DNA from: Vibrio hepatarius | Lineage (GTDB): Bacteria > Pseudomonadota > Gammaproteobacteria > Enterobacterales > Vibrionaceae | DNA length: 64,000 nucleotides | Assembly: GCF_011806575.1 (NCBI RefSeq) | Contig: NZ_JAATOO010000008.1 | Location: forward strand, 1 to 64,000 | Reading direction: 5' to 3' | Shown here: positions 9,175 to 18,341 of the stretch, piece by piece | Layout of the letters: each line of letters begins with the position of its first letter | Position numbering within the stretch: position 1 is the stretch's first letter | The notes under the pieces: model-generated | What the model was told of the DNA's origin: nothing | Databases searched by the model: none | Seen by the model: the letters and a program-made list of their open reading frames with translations, nothing else | Position numbers and translations under genes: made by a program

Positions 9175-10401
9175 ATGAATATTATAGGTATCGCGATAGG
9201 TATCACCGGACTGCTGTTACTGGGTATGTTTTTATGGATGCTCGCGTTGTCCATGCGTCGAAAGCGCATGGAACAAGAACGAAAAGAACGCGAGTTAGCT
9301 TATCGCAAAGCGATGGAAAGAGACCGCAAGCAAGAGCGCGAAGACCGCATTTATAAAGCGGAGCATGATGATATCCCTTCTATTTTGTACTTGGCGAAAG
9401 AAGCGGAGCGTACTCGACCAAAAGAAGCCCTTCATTGGTACACTAAAGCGGCCAAGCTCGATAATGTTACTGGCATGTACGGTATTATCCGTCTCAGCAA
9501 TCGCATGAATCAAGACATGGTGCTGCGCGAACAATCGCGATTCTGGCAAATTTGTATTTCCGCGATTGAAGGCAGTTTGGAGCACAAGTTTGAGATGGGT
9601 AATGCGCTGTTTTATGGGCGTGGTACTGAGCGAGATATTCCTAAAGCGATCGAAGTGCTCGAGTCGGCGGCGAACTTTAACCATGTCAACTCTCTGCTGT
9701 TTTTAGGTGACTGGTGGATATCGGACTCGAACCCTCAGCAAGAGCCGGCTTATGCCCTTGAGCTGTTCCGCCGTGCAGCCGCGTTAAAGAGTAATGAAGG
9801 ACGGATGAAGCTAGGCCTGTGTTATATCAAAGGGATTGGCGTTACTGCTAATCATGAGTTGGGTTGCTACTGGTTAGAACGCGCTTGTGAACGAGGTTAT
9901 CTAGAAGCGATGTACCGCGCTGGCGAGGCTTGGATGGACTATCGTCCGAATGGCAGTGCGATTGCTTACATTTGGTTGTTTCTGGCGACTCAGCTTGGCT
10001 ACGCACCAGCCAAAACGTTGCGCGATAGAGTGGCACTTAATTTAGGCGTGGATACCGTGGTTGGTTTACAAGCTCTGTGTAAGCCGATCATCAAGAAGAT
10101 TCGTGAAAACAAAGTGGGTAAACATTCGATCATTAAAGCGCTGAATAAGCTCTATAAGCGCACGGTTCCTTTGCAAGAGCAAGATGTGCCGAAAGAAGAT
10201 GTCGTCCAAGAACCTGAGTTAGAGTTGGAACCTGATTTCAGCGAGTTTAGCAACCAGGTTGTGGGTTCAGATATGGCTCAAAGCCCAATGCAACAAGGTC
10301 ATGAGCAAGAAAGTAACCAAGCAAGCGATGATGAGCTAGGAATCGAACTTGCGACCGATTCTGAAGACAAACCTGAGAAGTTAGATTTCCGCCAGTTTTA
10401 G
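9175..10401 (+). CDS. Membrane-anchored Sel1-like repeat protein
   Basis: The 408-residue protein begins with one hydrophobic segment (about residues 3-25) followed by a very basic/acidic coiled stretch (about 27-60). It continues into Sel1/TPR-like repeats (about 70-260), seen as repeated blocks such as GNALFYGRGTERDIPKAIE and GLCYIKGIGVTANHELGCYW. The C-terminal 80 residues are acidic and low in complexity. This suggests an inner-membrane protein with a cytoplasmic protein-interaction platform. No enzyme motif is visible and I cannot name a partner. The start has only a weak AAAGAAAG ribosome binding site. Confidence 0.75.
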   Translation: MNIIGIAIGITGLLLLGMFLWMLALSMRRKRMEQERKERELAYRKAMERDRKQEREDRIYKAEHDDIPSILYLAKEAERTRPKEALHWYTKAAKLDNVTGMYGIIRLSNRMNQDMVLREQSRFWQICISAIEGSLEHKFEMGNALFYGRGTERDIPKAIEVLESAANFNHVNSLLFLGDWWISDSNPQQEPAYALELFRRAAALKSNEGRMKLGLCYIKGIGVTANHELGCYWLERACERGYLEAMYRAGEAWMDYRPNGSAIAYIWLFLATQLGYAPAKTLRDRVALNLGVDTVVGLQALCKPIIKKIRENKVGKHSIIKALNKLYKRTVPLQEQDVPKEDVVQEPELELEPDFSEFSNQVVGSDMAQSPMQQGHEQESNQASDDELGIELATDSEDKPEKLDFRQF

Positions 10402-10430
10402 TCTCAGTCCATCCAGTAGACAAAAGATAA

Positions 10431-10461
10431 AAAAACGGCCTCTGATACAGAGGCCGTTTTT
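10431..10461. terminator. Bidirectional terminator
   Basis: AAAAACGGCCTCTG and CAGAGGCCGTTTTT form a strong stem, shared by the Sel1-repeat gene (plus) and sstT (minus). Confidence 0.9.
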
Positions 10462-10474
10462 CGTTATTCGCAGA

Positions 10475-11695
10475 TTATTGCTGTTCTTGTTTGTGTTTTG
10501 CTTTACACACAGCAGCTGTGAATACGACGTCGGTCGAACTGTTCAATGCCGTTTCCGCTGAGTCTTGAACCACACCGATAATGAAGCCAACCGCCACAAC
10601 TTGCATTGCGATATCGTTTGGAATACCAAACAGACCACACGCAAGTGGGATAAGCAATAGTGAACCGCCCGCAACACCAGATGCACCACAAGCCGATACC
10701 GCGGCGACAACGCTCAGTAGCACCGCCGTTAGCAGGTCAATTTCGATACCCATAGTGTGTACTGCAGCTAGGGTTAGCGTTGTAATCGTGATCGCCGCGC
10801 CAGCCATGTTGATGGTCGCACCTAGCGGAATGGATACAGAGTACGTATCTTCGTCCAGATTAAGCTTTTCACATAGCGCCATGTTCACAGGAATGTTCGC
10901 CGCACTTGAACGAGTAAAGAATGCCGTTACACCACTTTCGCGTAGACATTGCAGCACAAGTGGGTATGGGTTTTCACCAGTTTTAACGAAAACGATGATT
11001 GGGTTTACGATTAGCGCGATGATTGCCATAGAGCCTAGTAGAACGGCCAGTAGCTGTGCGTAACCAGCCAGTGCTTCAAAGCCTGTTGTTGCCAATGTTG
11101 CAGATACTAAACCGAAGATACCAAACGGCGCTAGACGAATAATAAAGCGAACGATCTGAGAAACGCCGTGGCTTAGGTCTTCAAATACCGCTTTGGTTGT
11201 GCCAGACGCGTGGTGAAGGGCTAAACCAAGACCGACAGCCCAAGCGAGAATACCGATGTAATTCGCGCTCATCAGTGCATTCACTGGGTTATCGACAATT
11301 TTGAACAACAGAGTGTTCAGAACTTCAGCGATACCTTGAGGTGGAGTTGCGCCTTCAGCACCCGCGACTAGCGTCAGTGTGGTCGGGAATAAAAAGCTAA
11401 GTACAACTGCGGTCAATGCGGCAGTGAATGTACCTAAAAGGTAAAGAACCACGATTGGGCGCATGTAAGTATGTTGGTTTTTCTTTTGGTTGGCGATAGA
11501 AGCCGCAACCAGAATAAAAACCAAAATAGGAGCGACGGCTTTTAGCGCGCCAACGAAAAGGCTTCCAAGTAATCCTGCACTCTTTGCGTATTCTGGGGCG
11601 ATGGTTGCCAGACCTACACCAAGAACAATACCGGCTAGGATTTGCAATACGAGGTTACCTCGCGCAAATCGGGCAATAAATGAGTTGTGTTGCAT
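10475..11695 (-). CDS. sstT: Serine/threonine:sodium symporter
   Basis: SstT imports serine and threonine with sodium across the inner membrane. The protein is 406 residues from the ATG at 11695, which follows an AGGGA ribosome binding site; a longer frame starts upstream but adds only non-conserved residues. It is highly hydrophobic, with about eight membrane spans and dicarboxylate/amino acid symporter motifs: [18 protein letters not shown], the sodium/substrate stretch [13 protein letters not shown], and a [15 protein letters not shown] hairpin region near the C-terminus. The gene appears monocistronic and shares the downstream terminator with the convergent Sel1 gene. Confidence 0.95.
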   Translation of the reverse strand: MQHNSFIARFARGNLVLQILAGIVLGVGLATIAPEYAKSAGLLGSLFVGALKAVAPILVFILVAASIANQKKNQHTYMRPIVVLYLLGTFTAALTAVVLSFLFPTTLTLVAGAEGATPPQGIAEVLNTLLFKIVDNPVNALMSANYIGILAWAVGLGLALHHASGTTKAVFEDLSHGVSQIVRFIIRLAPFGIFGLVSATLATTGFEALAGYAQLLAVLLGSMAIIALIVNPIIVFVKTGENPYPLVLQCLRESGVTAFFTRSSAANIPVNMALCEKLNLDEDTYSVSIPLGATINMAGAAITITTLTLAAVHTMGIEIDLLTAVLLSVVAAVSACGASGVAGGSLLLIPLACGLFGIPNDIAMQVVAVGFIIGVVQDSAETALNSSTDVVFTAAVCKAKHKQEQQ

Positions 11696-11877
11696 AGTGA
11701 ATCCCTGCAAATGATTAGTTTTATAAGTTGTTTTGACGACAGCGAGCAAGGCTGCGGGAAACATACTATCGTGTTGAAATAATGTGTCTATAATTAATTT
11801 AAATTTAGTAATAAAAATTAATTAGCAACGTATTGGCTACTTTTTGTATCGTAATTGTTCCATTTGACGCGATAAAA

Positions 11878-11898
11878 AAAGGAGCATTAAGCTCCTTA
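11878..11898 (-). terminator. Terminator of the copper-delivery operon
   Basis: AAGGAGC and GCTCCTT arms; on the minus strand the stem is followed by seven T residues. Confidence 0.85.
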
Positions 11899-11917
11899 TT
11901 TTGTCTTTGTTGATATT

Positions 11918-12364
11918 TTAGTGGTTATGTTTCATACCACTCATTACTTTCTTTATCGGAGCTTTAAAGCTCTGTGTGTCGCCGTTGGCAAACGCTACTT
12001 CCACGTCTATCTCGTTGCCTTCTACTAACGGCTCAGTCAATTGGAACAACATGATATGCAAGCTACCTGGTTTTAACACCGTGGTGCTTTGCGCCGGAAG
12101 TGTAATTTGTTCAATCTGACGCATCTTCATTACGTCACCTTCTTTAATTACGTCATGCAGTTCAACCTTGCCAGCTGCGCTGGTGGATGCTCCAACGATC
12201 ACTCGCTCTGTGTCACTTTTGTTTTCAAACTCAACAAACACCGCACTGGTAGGCGCATTTGGTGGTGTTGCTCGTGCGTATGCGTGCTGCACAGAAACAT
12301 CCGTTGCTGCTTGAGCAAAAGGGCTGAGTACCAAACCAGTAAGAAGAAGAGCTTTCAGCTTCAT
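11918..12364 (-). CDS. Periplasmic copper chaperone PCu(A)C
   Basis: This exported protein of 148 residues has a signal peptide ending at about AQAA (residue 20). It belongs to the PCuAC family, which delivers Cu(I) to the CuA site of cytochrome oxidase or to Sco proteins. The metal-binding pattern is visible: His in VELHDV, Met in KMRQI about ten residues on, then the His and Met of GSLHIML. A Met/His-rich tail (MSGMKHNH) may also bind copper. The ATG at 12364 comes one nucleotide after the stop of the Sco gene, so the two are translationally linked. The upstream frame at 12403 would run into the Sco coding region. Confidence 0.92.
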   Translation of the reverse strand: MKLKALLLTGLVLSPFAQAATDVSVQHAYARATPPNAPTSAVFVEFENKSDTERVIVGASTSAAGKVELHDVIKEGDVMKMRQIEQITLPAQSTTVLKPGSLHIMLFQLTEPLVEGNEIDVEVAFANGDTQSFKAPIKKVMSGMKHNH

Positions 12365-12365
12365 G

Positions 12366-12962
12366 TTATTGTCCTTCTGTTGTGATGGTATTAAACGCTT
12401 CAACCAAAGGTGCTGGCGTGAGCGTATGCGGCACTTTAGTGATTAAGGTGCCATCGGGCTTAAGGAAGTAAAAGTAAGAGCTATGGTCGAGAGTGTATTT
12501 TAGCTCTGAATTTTCAAGTGTGGTTTTGCGGAAGATAACGCCATAGCGATGAGCTAGCGGGGTAGTGATGTCCAGTGGCGCTGACAACCCTTCAATCATC
12601 GGATGGAAATACTGTGCGTATTTGTACGAGTCAGCCGCTGCGTCACGTTCAGGGTCCAGAGAGATAAACATAGGGCGAAAACGTGCTTTGGTCTCTTCGT
12701 CAATTTGGTTAAGCGCGCCAGCTAGCATGGCCAAAGACGTTGGGCAAACGTCGGGGCAACGAGTGAAGCCAAAGTAGACGACGCGGATTCGTAGGTCCTG
12801 CGGATCGAAGATCTCCACTGCTTGGTTGCCTTTACCAAATAATGTCACGCTATCAGATTGTGCTTGGTGACTCTCTACCGACGCCTGCGAATCAAGGTAG
12901 GTTTTGACACCGAAACCCAACGCGAATGCGACAACTAAAATTAATGACCAGTTCTTGCTCAT
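12366..12962 (-). CDS. SCO1/SenC family copper/thiol protein
   Basis: The 198-residue protein has an N-terminal membrane anchor or signal (about residues 5-22) and a thioredoxin-like fold. The Sco signature is intact: the copper-binding CPDVC pair in GFTRCPDVCP, and a conserved His in LDHSSYFYF. Sco proteins help assemble the CuA centre of cytochrome c oxidase or act as periplasmic thiol reductants. It overlaps the upstream unknown gene by 4 nt (ATGA) and is followed one nucleotide later by the PCuAC chaperone, so this is a tight three-gene operon for copper delivery at the periplasmic face of the inner membrane. Confidence 0.93.
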   Translation of the reverse strand: MSKNWSLILVVAFALGFGVKTYLDSQASVESHQAQSDSVTLFGKGNQAVEIFDPQDLRIRVVYFGFTRCPDVCPTSLAMLAGALNQIDEETKARFRPMFISLDPERDAAADSYKYAQYFHPMIEGLSAPLDITTPLAHRYGVIFRKTTLENSELKYTLDHSSYFYFLKPDGTLITKVPHTLTPAPLVEAFNTITTEGQ

Positions 12963-13387
12963 CTTTCCATCCTTAGCGATGTTTTAATACTTTGTTGACC
13001 ATCAGAAACCTCACCAACCCATGTCATCTCTTCGGTGGTACAAACAGGGAGAATAACGTCACCAGTGAACGCGCCGCTTGGATTTTTTGTCAATTTGAAT
13101 ACCGCTGTACCCATCTCCATTTCATACCCTTCCAGTTTAAGAAGTAGCTCAGAAGCATTGGTTTGTGGCCATTCAACGGAAATATGAGTGGGAATAAGTG
13201 GTTGGCTGACATCTCGATCGACGGTGATGCTGACGCCATCTTGAGTACATGGTTGAGACGACAACAAACAGTAGTCATCTAGCGATACAGTGTTGATCTG
13301 ACTCTTGAGCTTTTCGTAAACGTCTCCGGCAAAGAAACCAGCACATAACGCTACGGCAAGCAGCAGTATTTTGACTAACGAGGGCAC
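12959..13387 (-). CDS. Unknown membrane-anchored protein, first gene of the Sco operon
   Basis: A 142-residue protein with an N-terminal hydrophobic segment (about residues 4-20) and a periplasmic remainder. It has three cysteines: two in CLLSSQPC and one in VILPVCTTEE, which could bind metal or form a disulfide. The start is GTG at 13387, with GAGAG about 8 nt upstream. Its stop overlaps the start of the Sco gene by 4 nt, which implies translational coupling. Position and topology suggest a partner in copper delivery or oxidase assembly, but I do not recognise a named family and this is inference. Confidence 0.72.
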   Translation of the reverse strand: MPSLVKILLLAVALCAGFFAGDVYEKLKSQINTVSLDDYCLLSSQPCTQDGVSITVDRDVSQPLIPTHISVEWPQTNASELLLKLEGYEMEMGTAVFKLTKNPSGAFTGDVILPVCTTEEMTWVGEVSDGQQSIKTSLRMER

Positions 13388-13488
13388 AGGGATCTCTCAT
13401 GATTTTTAAACCCGCATCCTAGCATTATGTGCGGGCAAATACATGAACAGGCTTAGAATTCTGTGCTGATTGTCTTGAGGAAAAGAGG

Positions 13489-14022
13489 TTATTTACGACG
13501 ATGGATGCCGTACACCGCATGATCTAGTATGCGGTCACCCACTTTTTCATGGTTGGTGATAATCCCTTCCAGTGACATACCGACACGCTCAGCGACCATT
13601 CTGCTAGGGAGGTTCTCGTTGGCTGCTGATAGCTGCACTTTCTCCATACCGTAGTCGTTGAAAGCAATATCAATTAGCTTTTTGACTACTCGGGTCATAA
13701 TCCCTTTGCCTTGCTGAGATTGAGACAACCAGTAGCCGACTTCGACGCATTTGGTGTCATGGTTGATGGTGTTAAAACTGCAGTTGCCAACAATATTGTC
13801 TTGATAGATGATAGCGCAGGTCATCGACTTACCATCCGCGTACTCATGCAGCACACGTTGTATGAACAAGCGAAAGTCCTGTTCACTTTGGCAATATGGT
13901 GGCCACGCTAACCATTGGGATAAATATTCAACCTGAGTGGATATTAATTCAGAATAAGTCGAAGCGAACGACTCGTTTACTAAGCTGATCTTTAACTCAT
14001 CATCTATCGTTATTGAGAACAT
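13489..14022 (-). CDS. GNAT-family acetyltransferase, RimJ/RimL-like
   Basis: The 177-residue protein has the GNAT layout of ribosomal-protein N-acetyltransferases: IVGNCSFNTI (beta 4 region), EVGYWLSQSQQGKGIMT with the acetyl-CoA pyrophosphate loop Q-x-x-G-K-G, and the C-terminal NENLPSRMVAERVGM motif. RimL-type enzymes acetylate the N-terminus of L7/L12 or other amine substrates. The substrate here is unknown. It is read alone from the minus strand, divergent from the HD-GYP gene. Confidence 0.85.
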   Translation of the reverse strand: MFSITIDDELKISLVNESFASTYSELISTQVEYLSQWLAWPPYCQSEQDFRLFIQRVLHEYADGKSMTCAIIYQDNIVGNCSFNTINHDTKCVEVGYWLSQSQQGKGIMTRVVKKLIDIAFNDYGMEKVQLSAANENLPSRMVAERVGMSLEGIITNHEKVGDRILDHAVYGIHRRK

Positions 14023-14248
14023 ATTTAGCCTATCAACTGAAGTGGTAAAGCTAACTTATCAGACAATGATTGGTTAGGCCACTATCAATAATCACACTAA
14101 ATATAAGAACCATGTAGCACAATTAAAGTGTATTACGTTACCTTAATCACAATTTCAACAATAGCCATTTAACTAGTGTGGTCTTTTGCCTGTGAGTTTA
14201 GTTTACTCTCGGCCAGAAATAATTAGTCAATACGTTGGTGCGGAGTAT

Positions 14249-15526
14249 ATGGATTTGCCACAGGAAAACGTCAGTGTGGATTTACGACAGGTACTGTTTG
14301 AAATGGCAAGTGCATTAGATGCGGTCGGTGTGGACGATATTCACCACGGACATCGGGTCGCTTACATTGCGTATCAGTGCGCGCTGAGAATGGGTTGGGA
14401 CCAAGAGCGAGCGCAAATGGCGTTTGCTCTAGGATTAATTCACGACTGTGGCGTCTCGCAAGCCGAAGAGCGTACGTCGTTACTGAGTTCGTTGAAACCA
14501 ACCGATACCAGACGGCACTGCGTTAAAGGCTTCCATCTTCTCCGCTCTTGTAAACCGCTCGCGGAGTTGGCGTTACCCATTTTACATCACCATACATGGT
14601 GGCAAGATCTGGTTGACCACGATGGTGTATCTGAAGAGGATAAGCAGTTCGCCGCGCTGATCTTTTTGTCTGACCGAGTGGATTACCTCCACACCGAATA
14701 TTCGCTCGATAGCTTCGGCAATATTACTGACGCGAGCCGCAATGAAATTGCTAAGTCTATATTGCAACTTTCGGGGACGATGTTTGAGCCCAATCAAGTA
14801 CAGCATATGCTTGAACTGGTTGATAGTGATGACTTTTGGTTCTCAATGGATTCTCGATACATAGAAAGCCTCGCGCAGCGGTTTCATCCCGTACCGTTCT
14901 TTTCACAAGAACTCGATTTGGAAGAAACCATCGAAGTGGCCGAACTGTTTGCCCAACTGGTGGATGCAAAAAGTTCGTTTACGTTTCACCATTCCAAAAA
15001 CGTCGCCAAATTGACCGAGTATCTCGGCTTGCTAATGGGCTTTTCTCCCCGTTTTCAACGCATGCTTTATTTAGCGGGCTTAGTACATGACATTGGTAAG
15101 CTCAATACGCCAGTGTCGATTTTGCACAAACCCTCAGAGCTGACTGACGAAGAATACGTCTGCATCCGCCGTCATGCGACCGATACGCGCCAAGCTTTGG
15201 TTAAGATGTTCCATTCACAGGCGGTGATTGATTGGGCGTCAAACCACCATGAAAGGTTAGATGGCTCGGGCTACCCATTGGGTAAAACGGCCAAGGAGCT
15301 GGATAAGCCAAGCCGGATCGTCGCTGTGGCAGATGTTTTTCAAGCCTTGACGCAATCTCGCCCATATCGACAAGGGATATCGCTAGAGCAAGCGATGCAG
15401 ATTTTGCAGGAGTTGGTTGAAGGCGGTAAGTTGGACCAAGAGATATTCGAGTGTCTGCGTCAACATGCGCAAGTTTGCTACCAAATCTCCGTGAGTTGTA
15501 GTGATGTAAAAATGGCCGGTGCGTAA
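14249..15526 (+). CDS. Tandem HD / HD-GYP cyclic-dinucleotide phosphodiesterase
   Basis: Two HD-type modules are visible. The first (about residues 20-130) has HHGHRVAYIAYQ and LIHDCG. The second (about 225-400) is a full HD-GYP domain with HHSKNVA, GLVHDIGKLNTP, RRHATDTRQ and HHERLDGSGYP. HD-GYP proteins hydrolyse c-di-GMP or 3'3'-cGAMP. The arrangement resembles V. cholerae VCA0681 (V-cGAP1), as I recall it. There is no sensor or membrane segment. The ATG at 14249 is preferred for its GGAG (3 nt spacing, short) and its closeness to the first domain. In-frame TTG 14186 and GTG 14192 have no ribosome binding site but cannot be excluded. Confidence 0.88.
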   Translation: MDLPQENVSVDLRQVLFEMASALDAVGVDDIHHGHRVAYIAYQCALRMGWDQERAQMAFALGLIHDCGVSQAEERTSLLSSLKPTDTRRHCVKGFHLLRSCKPLAELALPILHHHTWWQDLVDHDGVSEEDKQFAALIFLSDRVDYLHTEYSLDSFGNITDASRNEIAKSILQLSGTMFEPNQVQHMLELVDSDDFWFSMDSRYIESLAQRFHPVPFFSQELDLEETIEVAELFAQLVDAKSSFTFHHSKNVAKLTEYLGLLMGFSPRFQRMLYLAGLVHDIGKLNTPVSILHKPSELTDEEYVCIRRHATDTRQALVKMFHSQAVIDWASNHHERLDGSGYPLGKTAKELDKPSRIVAVADVFQALTQSRPYRQGISLEQAMQILQELVEGGKLDQEIFECLRQHAQVCYQISVSCSDVKMAGA

Positions 15527-15542
15527 ACACTGGCCATTGGTA

Positions 15543-16181
15543 TTATTTTGATTCAAGCACAAACTGCTTAAAACGTTCTTTGGTCGCTTGGTCCGCTTTC
15601 TGGTACCAGAAATGCAGCATTTCTTCTGGTGTTGTATCGCCTTGTTTAGCTTGACCCGGCGCAGCGTTGCGCATTGCTTGGCTTGTTGGCTCGTACACAG
15701 AAGCAACACCACCGCGGCGGTTGTACTCAAGGACTTCTTGCTTGTAGTTACGGCCGACTTGCATGCCATCTTTTAGCAGCAGGTCTTGTTTAAGTTTTAC
15801 TGTCGCGCCTTTGTCATCAAGTAAGCGCCATTGCTCTTTATCGAGTTTCTGCCTTGCTTGTTTCTCATTGCGGTATTCTGGCAGTTGGAACTCTAGCTCT
15901 GTTTCGCTTGCGTCGAACTTAGCCAGTACTGCTTGGCTTTCAACGATGATGCGGTCATTACCTTGGCTAAAGTATGGCTTGTAACGGAATAGGATTTGGT
16001 TTTCGCCATCCGGCAATACCAGTGATTTGTGTGCGTCGAACAAGCTGCCTTCTAGGTTTGGTGTTTCTCCATTGGCAACCAGAACTTCGATAGTATCTGG
16101 CACAGCGACGGTAACTTGGGCAAGTGCGTTTCCGCTTAAACATAACGTTGCTAAAGCAAGCGATGAGATCTTCATGTTCAT
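15543..16181 (-). CDS. UPF0319 / DUF2057 family exported protein
   Basis: The protein is about 212 residues from ATG 16181 (or 210 from ATG 16175) with a clear signal peptide ending at GNALA. It is related to YccT-type proteins: VTVAVPDTIEVLVANG, then LPDGENQILFRY with the conserved G-x-N-Q motif. The family is periplasmic and its function is unknown. The C-terminal part is hydrophilic (PEEMLHFWYQKADQATKERFKQF is a DUF2057-like tail). The longer frame starting at 16265 is rejected because it places 28 charged residues ahead of the signal peptide. It is divergent from the tnaC-tnaA operon. Confidence 0.85.
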   Translation of the reverse strand: MNMKISSLALATLCLSGNALAQVTVAVPDTIEVLVANGETPNLEGSLFDAHKSLVLPDGENQILFRYKPYFSQGNDRIIVESQAVLAKFDASETELEFQLPEYRNEKQARQKLDKEQWRLLDDKGATVKLKQDLLLKDGMQVGRNYKQEVLEYNRRGGVASVYEPTSQAMRNAAPGQAKQGDTTPEEMLHFWYQKADQATKERFKQFVLESK

Positions 16182-16323
16182 TTTGGAATCTTCTCCGTTT
16201 TTATTGTGCGGTAACTTTGCACTTCTGTAGGAACTTTCGCAATCGCCTTGTTCGCACAATCGCAATATTTAACCTTGCTATGACGATTTCACTCGGCGAT
16301 TGTCTAGCCAATAATCGCAGTTT

Positions 16324-16366
16324 TGCGTTACGTTTCACGGTAACCGAGAAAAAATACTCCTATATT
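16324..16366 (+). promoter_or_regulatory. Candidate tna promoter with CRP-like site
   Basis: A TATATT -10 candidate lies at 16361-16366. TGCGT-N6-TCACG at 16324-16339 matches 7 of 10 positions of the CRP half-sites TGTGA/TCACA. The spacing would centre the site about 41 bp upstream of the expected start. Catabolite activation of tna is known in E. coli; here it is inferred. Confidence 0.35.
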
Positions 16367-16402
16367 ACTCTCACGTCTAACACCAACGAAAAGGATAACG
16401 CT

Positions 16403-16504
16403 ATGAATTGCATTTGGATGCACGACAGCCGCTCAGTGTTGTCGTCATGGTATAACTTAGACTACTGCCTCTCTCTGCAAAGCAAAGAATCTGCTGCCGT
16501 TTAA
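16403..16504 (+). CDS. tnaC: Tryptophanase leader peptide TnaC
   Basis: The 33-codon frame starts at ATG 16403, 7 nt after AAGGA, and ends 94 nt before tnaA. It contains W-Y-N-L-D at residues 16-20, matching the W-F-N-I-D core of E. coli TnaC (W12 to D16), which senses tryptophan in the ribosome exit tunnel and stalls termination so that Rho cannot stop transcription. Unlike E. coli, there is no proline at the position 12 residues after the Trp (Lys28 here) or anywhere in the peptide, and the tail is five residues longer. The position before tnaA and the core motif make the assignment strong; how it stalls is open. Confidence 0.85.
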   Translation: MNCIWMHDSRSVLSSWYNLDYCLSLQSKESAAV

Positions 16505-16598
16505 TCTCCTAGGTGCTCCCGCACCGTTATAACTCGTTTATTCAATTATTTTATGCGCTTTTTGGCGCAGATAGACTCGTATTTATAGGAAATTAAAC
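16505..16598 (+). promoter_or_regulatory. tnaC-tnaA spacer, probable Rho-dependent attenuator
   Basis: The spacer holds two short hairpins (GGTGC/GCACC at 16512-16525; TGCGC/GCGCA at 16554-16569), neither followed by a T run, and a C-rich start just after the tnaC stop. This suits Rho loading after leader termination, as in E. coli, though the spacer is shorter than there. Confidence 0.5.
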
Positions 16599-17996
16599 AT
16601 GAAACGTATCCCAGAACCTTTCCGCATCAAAATGGTAGAACCAATCAAAATGACGACCTACCAAGATCGTGTCGAAGCGCTAGCAGAAGCAGGCCTAAAC
16701 CCATTTTTATTAAGAAGTGATGATGTGTATATCGACCTGCTAACGGACTCTGGTACTGGCGCGATGAGTGATAACCAGTGGGCTGGTTTGATGATGGGCG
16801 ATGAGTCGTACGCAGGCAGCCGAAACTACTACAACCTGTGTGCAGCGGTAGAGCACTTTTTTGGCTACAAGCTTACGGTTCCGGCTCACCAAGGGCGCGG
16901 CGCAGAACAAATTTTGTTCCCAGCTTTGATTGAACGTATGAAAGCTGTTCGTGGTGGTACCGAGCCTGTATTCATCTCCAACTATCACTTTGATACGACA
17001 GCTGGGCATATCGAGCTCAATGGTGGGAAAGCGATCAATGTTGTCGATAAGCACGCTTTTGACACTACCACAGCGTATGACTGGAAAGGCAACTTCGACC
17101 TGCAGAAACTGACCGCGACCATCGAACAATACGGTGCAAAAAATATCTGTGCGATTATCACCACTGTGACCTGTAATAGTTCGGGCGGCCAGCCTGTGTC
17201 GATGGAGAACATGCGTGCGGTGTATGAGATTGCATCGAAGAACGATATTCCAGTGGTGATCGACTCGGCTCGTTACTGTGAAAACGCTTACTTCATCAAG
17301 CAGCGCGAAGAGGGCTACCAAGATAAATCGATCTTAGAAATCATCCGTGAGATGTACCAGTACGGCGATATGTTGACCATGTCTGCGAAGAAAGACCCGA
17401 TGGTCAACATCGGTGGTCTGTGCTGTATTCGTGACCACAAAGAACTGTTCCAAGCGGTGCAAACGCGTTGTGTACCAATGGAAGGCTTTGTGACCTATGG
17501 CGGTATGGCTGGACGTGATATGGAAGCCCTAGCGCGCGGCATGTATGAAGGTGCTGACGAAGATTACCTCCACTACCGCATTAGCCAGGTGGAATACCTC
17601 GGTGAGCGCTTACGCGAAGGCGGGATTCCAATCCAGTACCCAACTGGCGGTCACGCAGTGTTTGTTGATGCAGCGAAAATTCTGCCGCATATCCCACCAC
17701 ACGAGTTCCCAGCGCAAGTATTGTGTAATGCCCTTTACCTAGAAGCGGGTATTCGCGCGGTTGAAATCGGTTCGTTGCTGCTGGGCCGAGATCCGGAAAC
17801 GGGTGAACAAAAAGCCTCTGAACTTGAGTTGATGCGTTTGACCATCCCACGTCGTGTCTACACTAACGACCATATGGACTATATCGCCGATGCGATCATT
17901 GCACTCAAAGAACGCGCCCACGAACTGAAAGGTTTGACGTTTGAGTATGAACCGCCAGTACTGCGCCACTTTACTGCTCGCTTTAAGTCTAAGTAG
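16599..17996 (+). CDS. tnaA: Tryptophanase
   Basis: TnaA cleaves tryptophan to indole, pyruvate and ammonia with PLP. The 465-residue length and [11 protein letters not shown] start are typical. Landmarks are [12 protein letters not shown] (substrate/PLP region), [21 protein letters not shown], and [13 protein letters not shown] carrying the PLP lysine (residue 264 or 265). It makes indole, a signal molecule in vibrios. No tnaB permease follows in the window; the next gene is a chitinase after a terminator, so tnaA is the only structural gene of this operon. It is controlled by the tnaC leader. Confidence 0.97.
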   Translation: MKRIPEPFRIKMVEPIKMTTYQDRVEALAEAGLNPFLLRSDDVYIDLLTDSGTGAMSDNQWAGLMMGDESYAGSRNYYNLCAAVEHFFGYKLTVPAHQGRGAEQILFPALIERMKAVRGGTEPVFISNYHFDTTAGHIELNGGKAINVVDKHAFDTTTAYDWKGNFDLQKLTATIEQYGAKNICAIITTVTCNSSGGQPVSMENMRAVYEIASKNDIPVVIDSARYCENAYFIKQREEGYQDKSILEIIREMYQYGDMLTMSAKKDPMVNIGGLCCIRDHKELFQAVQTRCVPMEGFVTYGGMAGRDMEALARGMYEGADEDYLHYRISQVEYLGERLREGGIPIQYPTGGHAVFVDAAKILPHIPPHEFPAQVLCNALYLEAGIRAVEIGSLLLGRDPETGEQKASELELMRLTIPRRVYTNDHMDYIADAIIALKERAHELKGLTFEYEPPVLRHFTARFKSK

Positions 17997-18032
17997 TAAT
18001 TATATTTTTTCCTAAAACTGTGCTCTAAGTTT

Positions 18033-18062
18033 GCCTCACCTTTCTAGGTGGGGCTTTTTTTA
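18033..18062 (+). terminator. Rho-independent terminator after tnaA
   Basis: GCCTCACC and GGTGGGGC arms with a 6-nt loop and seven following T residues. Confidence 0.88.
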
Positions 18063-18341
18063 TTTCAACTTTGAATTGGCAAGTTATTACTATTTTTGAG
18101 TGAGAAATGCGCAAGTGAGAATGGCATAAAATTGATTATATTTTGACTCAATGTCCGAGTTGTTATGCAACAAAATGATAACAACAAGGTGTTTTTTCGT
18201 TTTGGCTCGTAAAGCATTTTTTATGGCTTTCAACTCAGAATGACTCTCTTAAATACTGGTGGGGATGTTCTTCTTTTTGCTATTGAAGGACAGATTGAGC
18301 TCTGAATTCAGAGTGAAATTCCAAGATTGAGAGAAATAGAT
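18063..18341 (+). other. Intergenic region upstream of the chitinase gene
   Basis: The AT-rich stretch carries the chitinase promoter and leader. I see a good ribosome binding site (GAGAGA at 18329) but no clear operator. Confidence 0.5.

Noticed and set aside
10581..11063. 160-codon plus-strand frame opposite sstT
   Set aside because: Antisense to a conserved transporter and rich in Thr/Ala/Ser from the reverse complement of membrane codons.
16740..17321. Long minus-strand frame opposite tnaA (193 codons)
   Set aside because: Shadow of the tnaA codon pattern; no start signals or family features.
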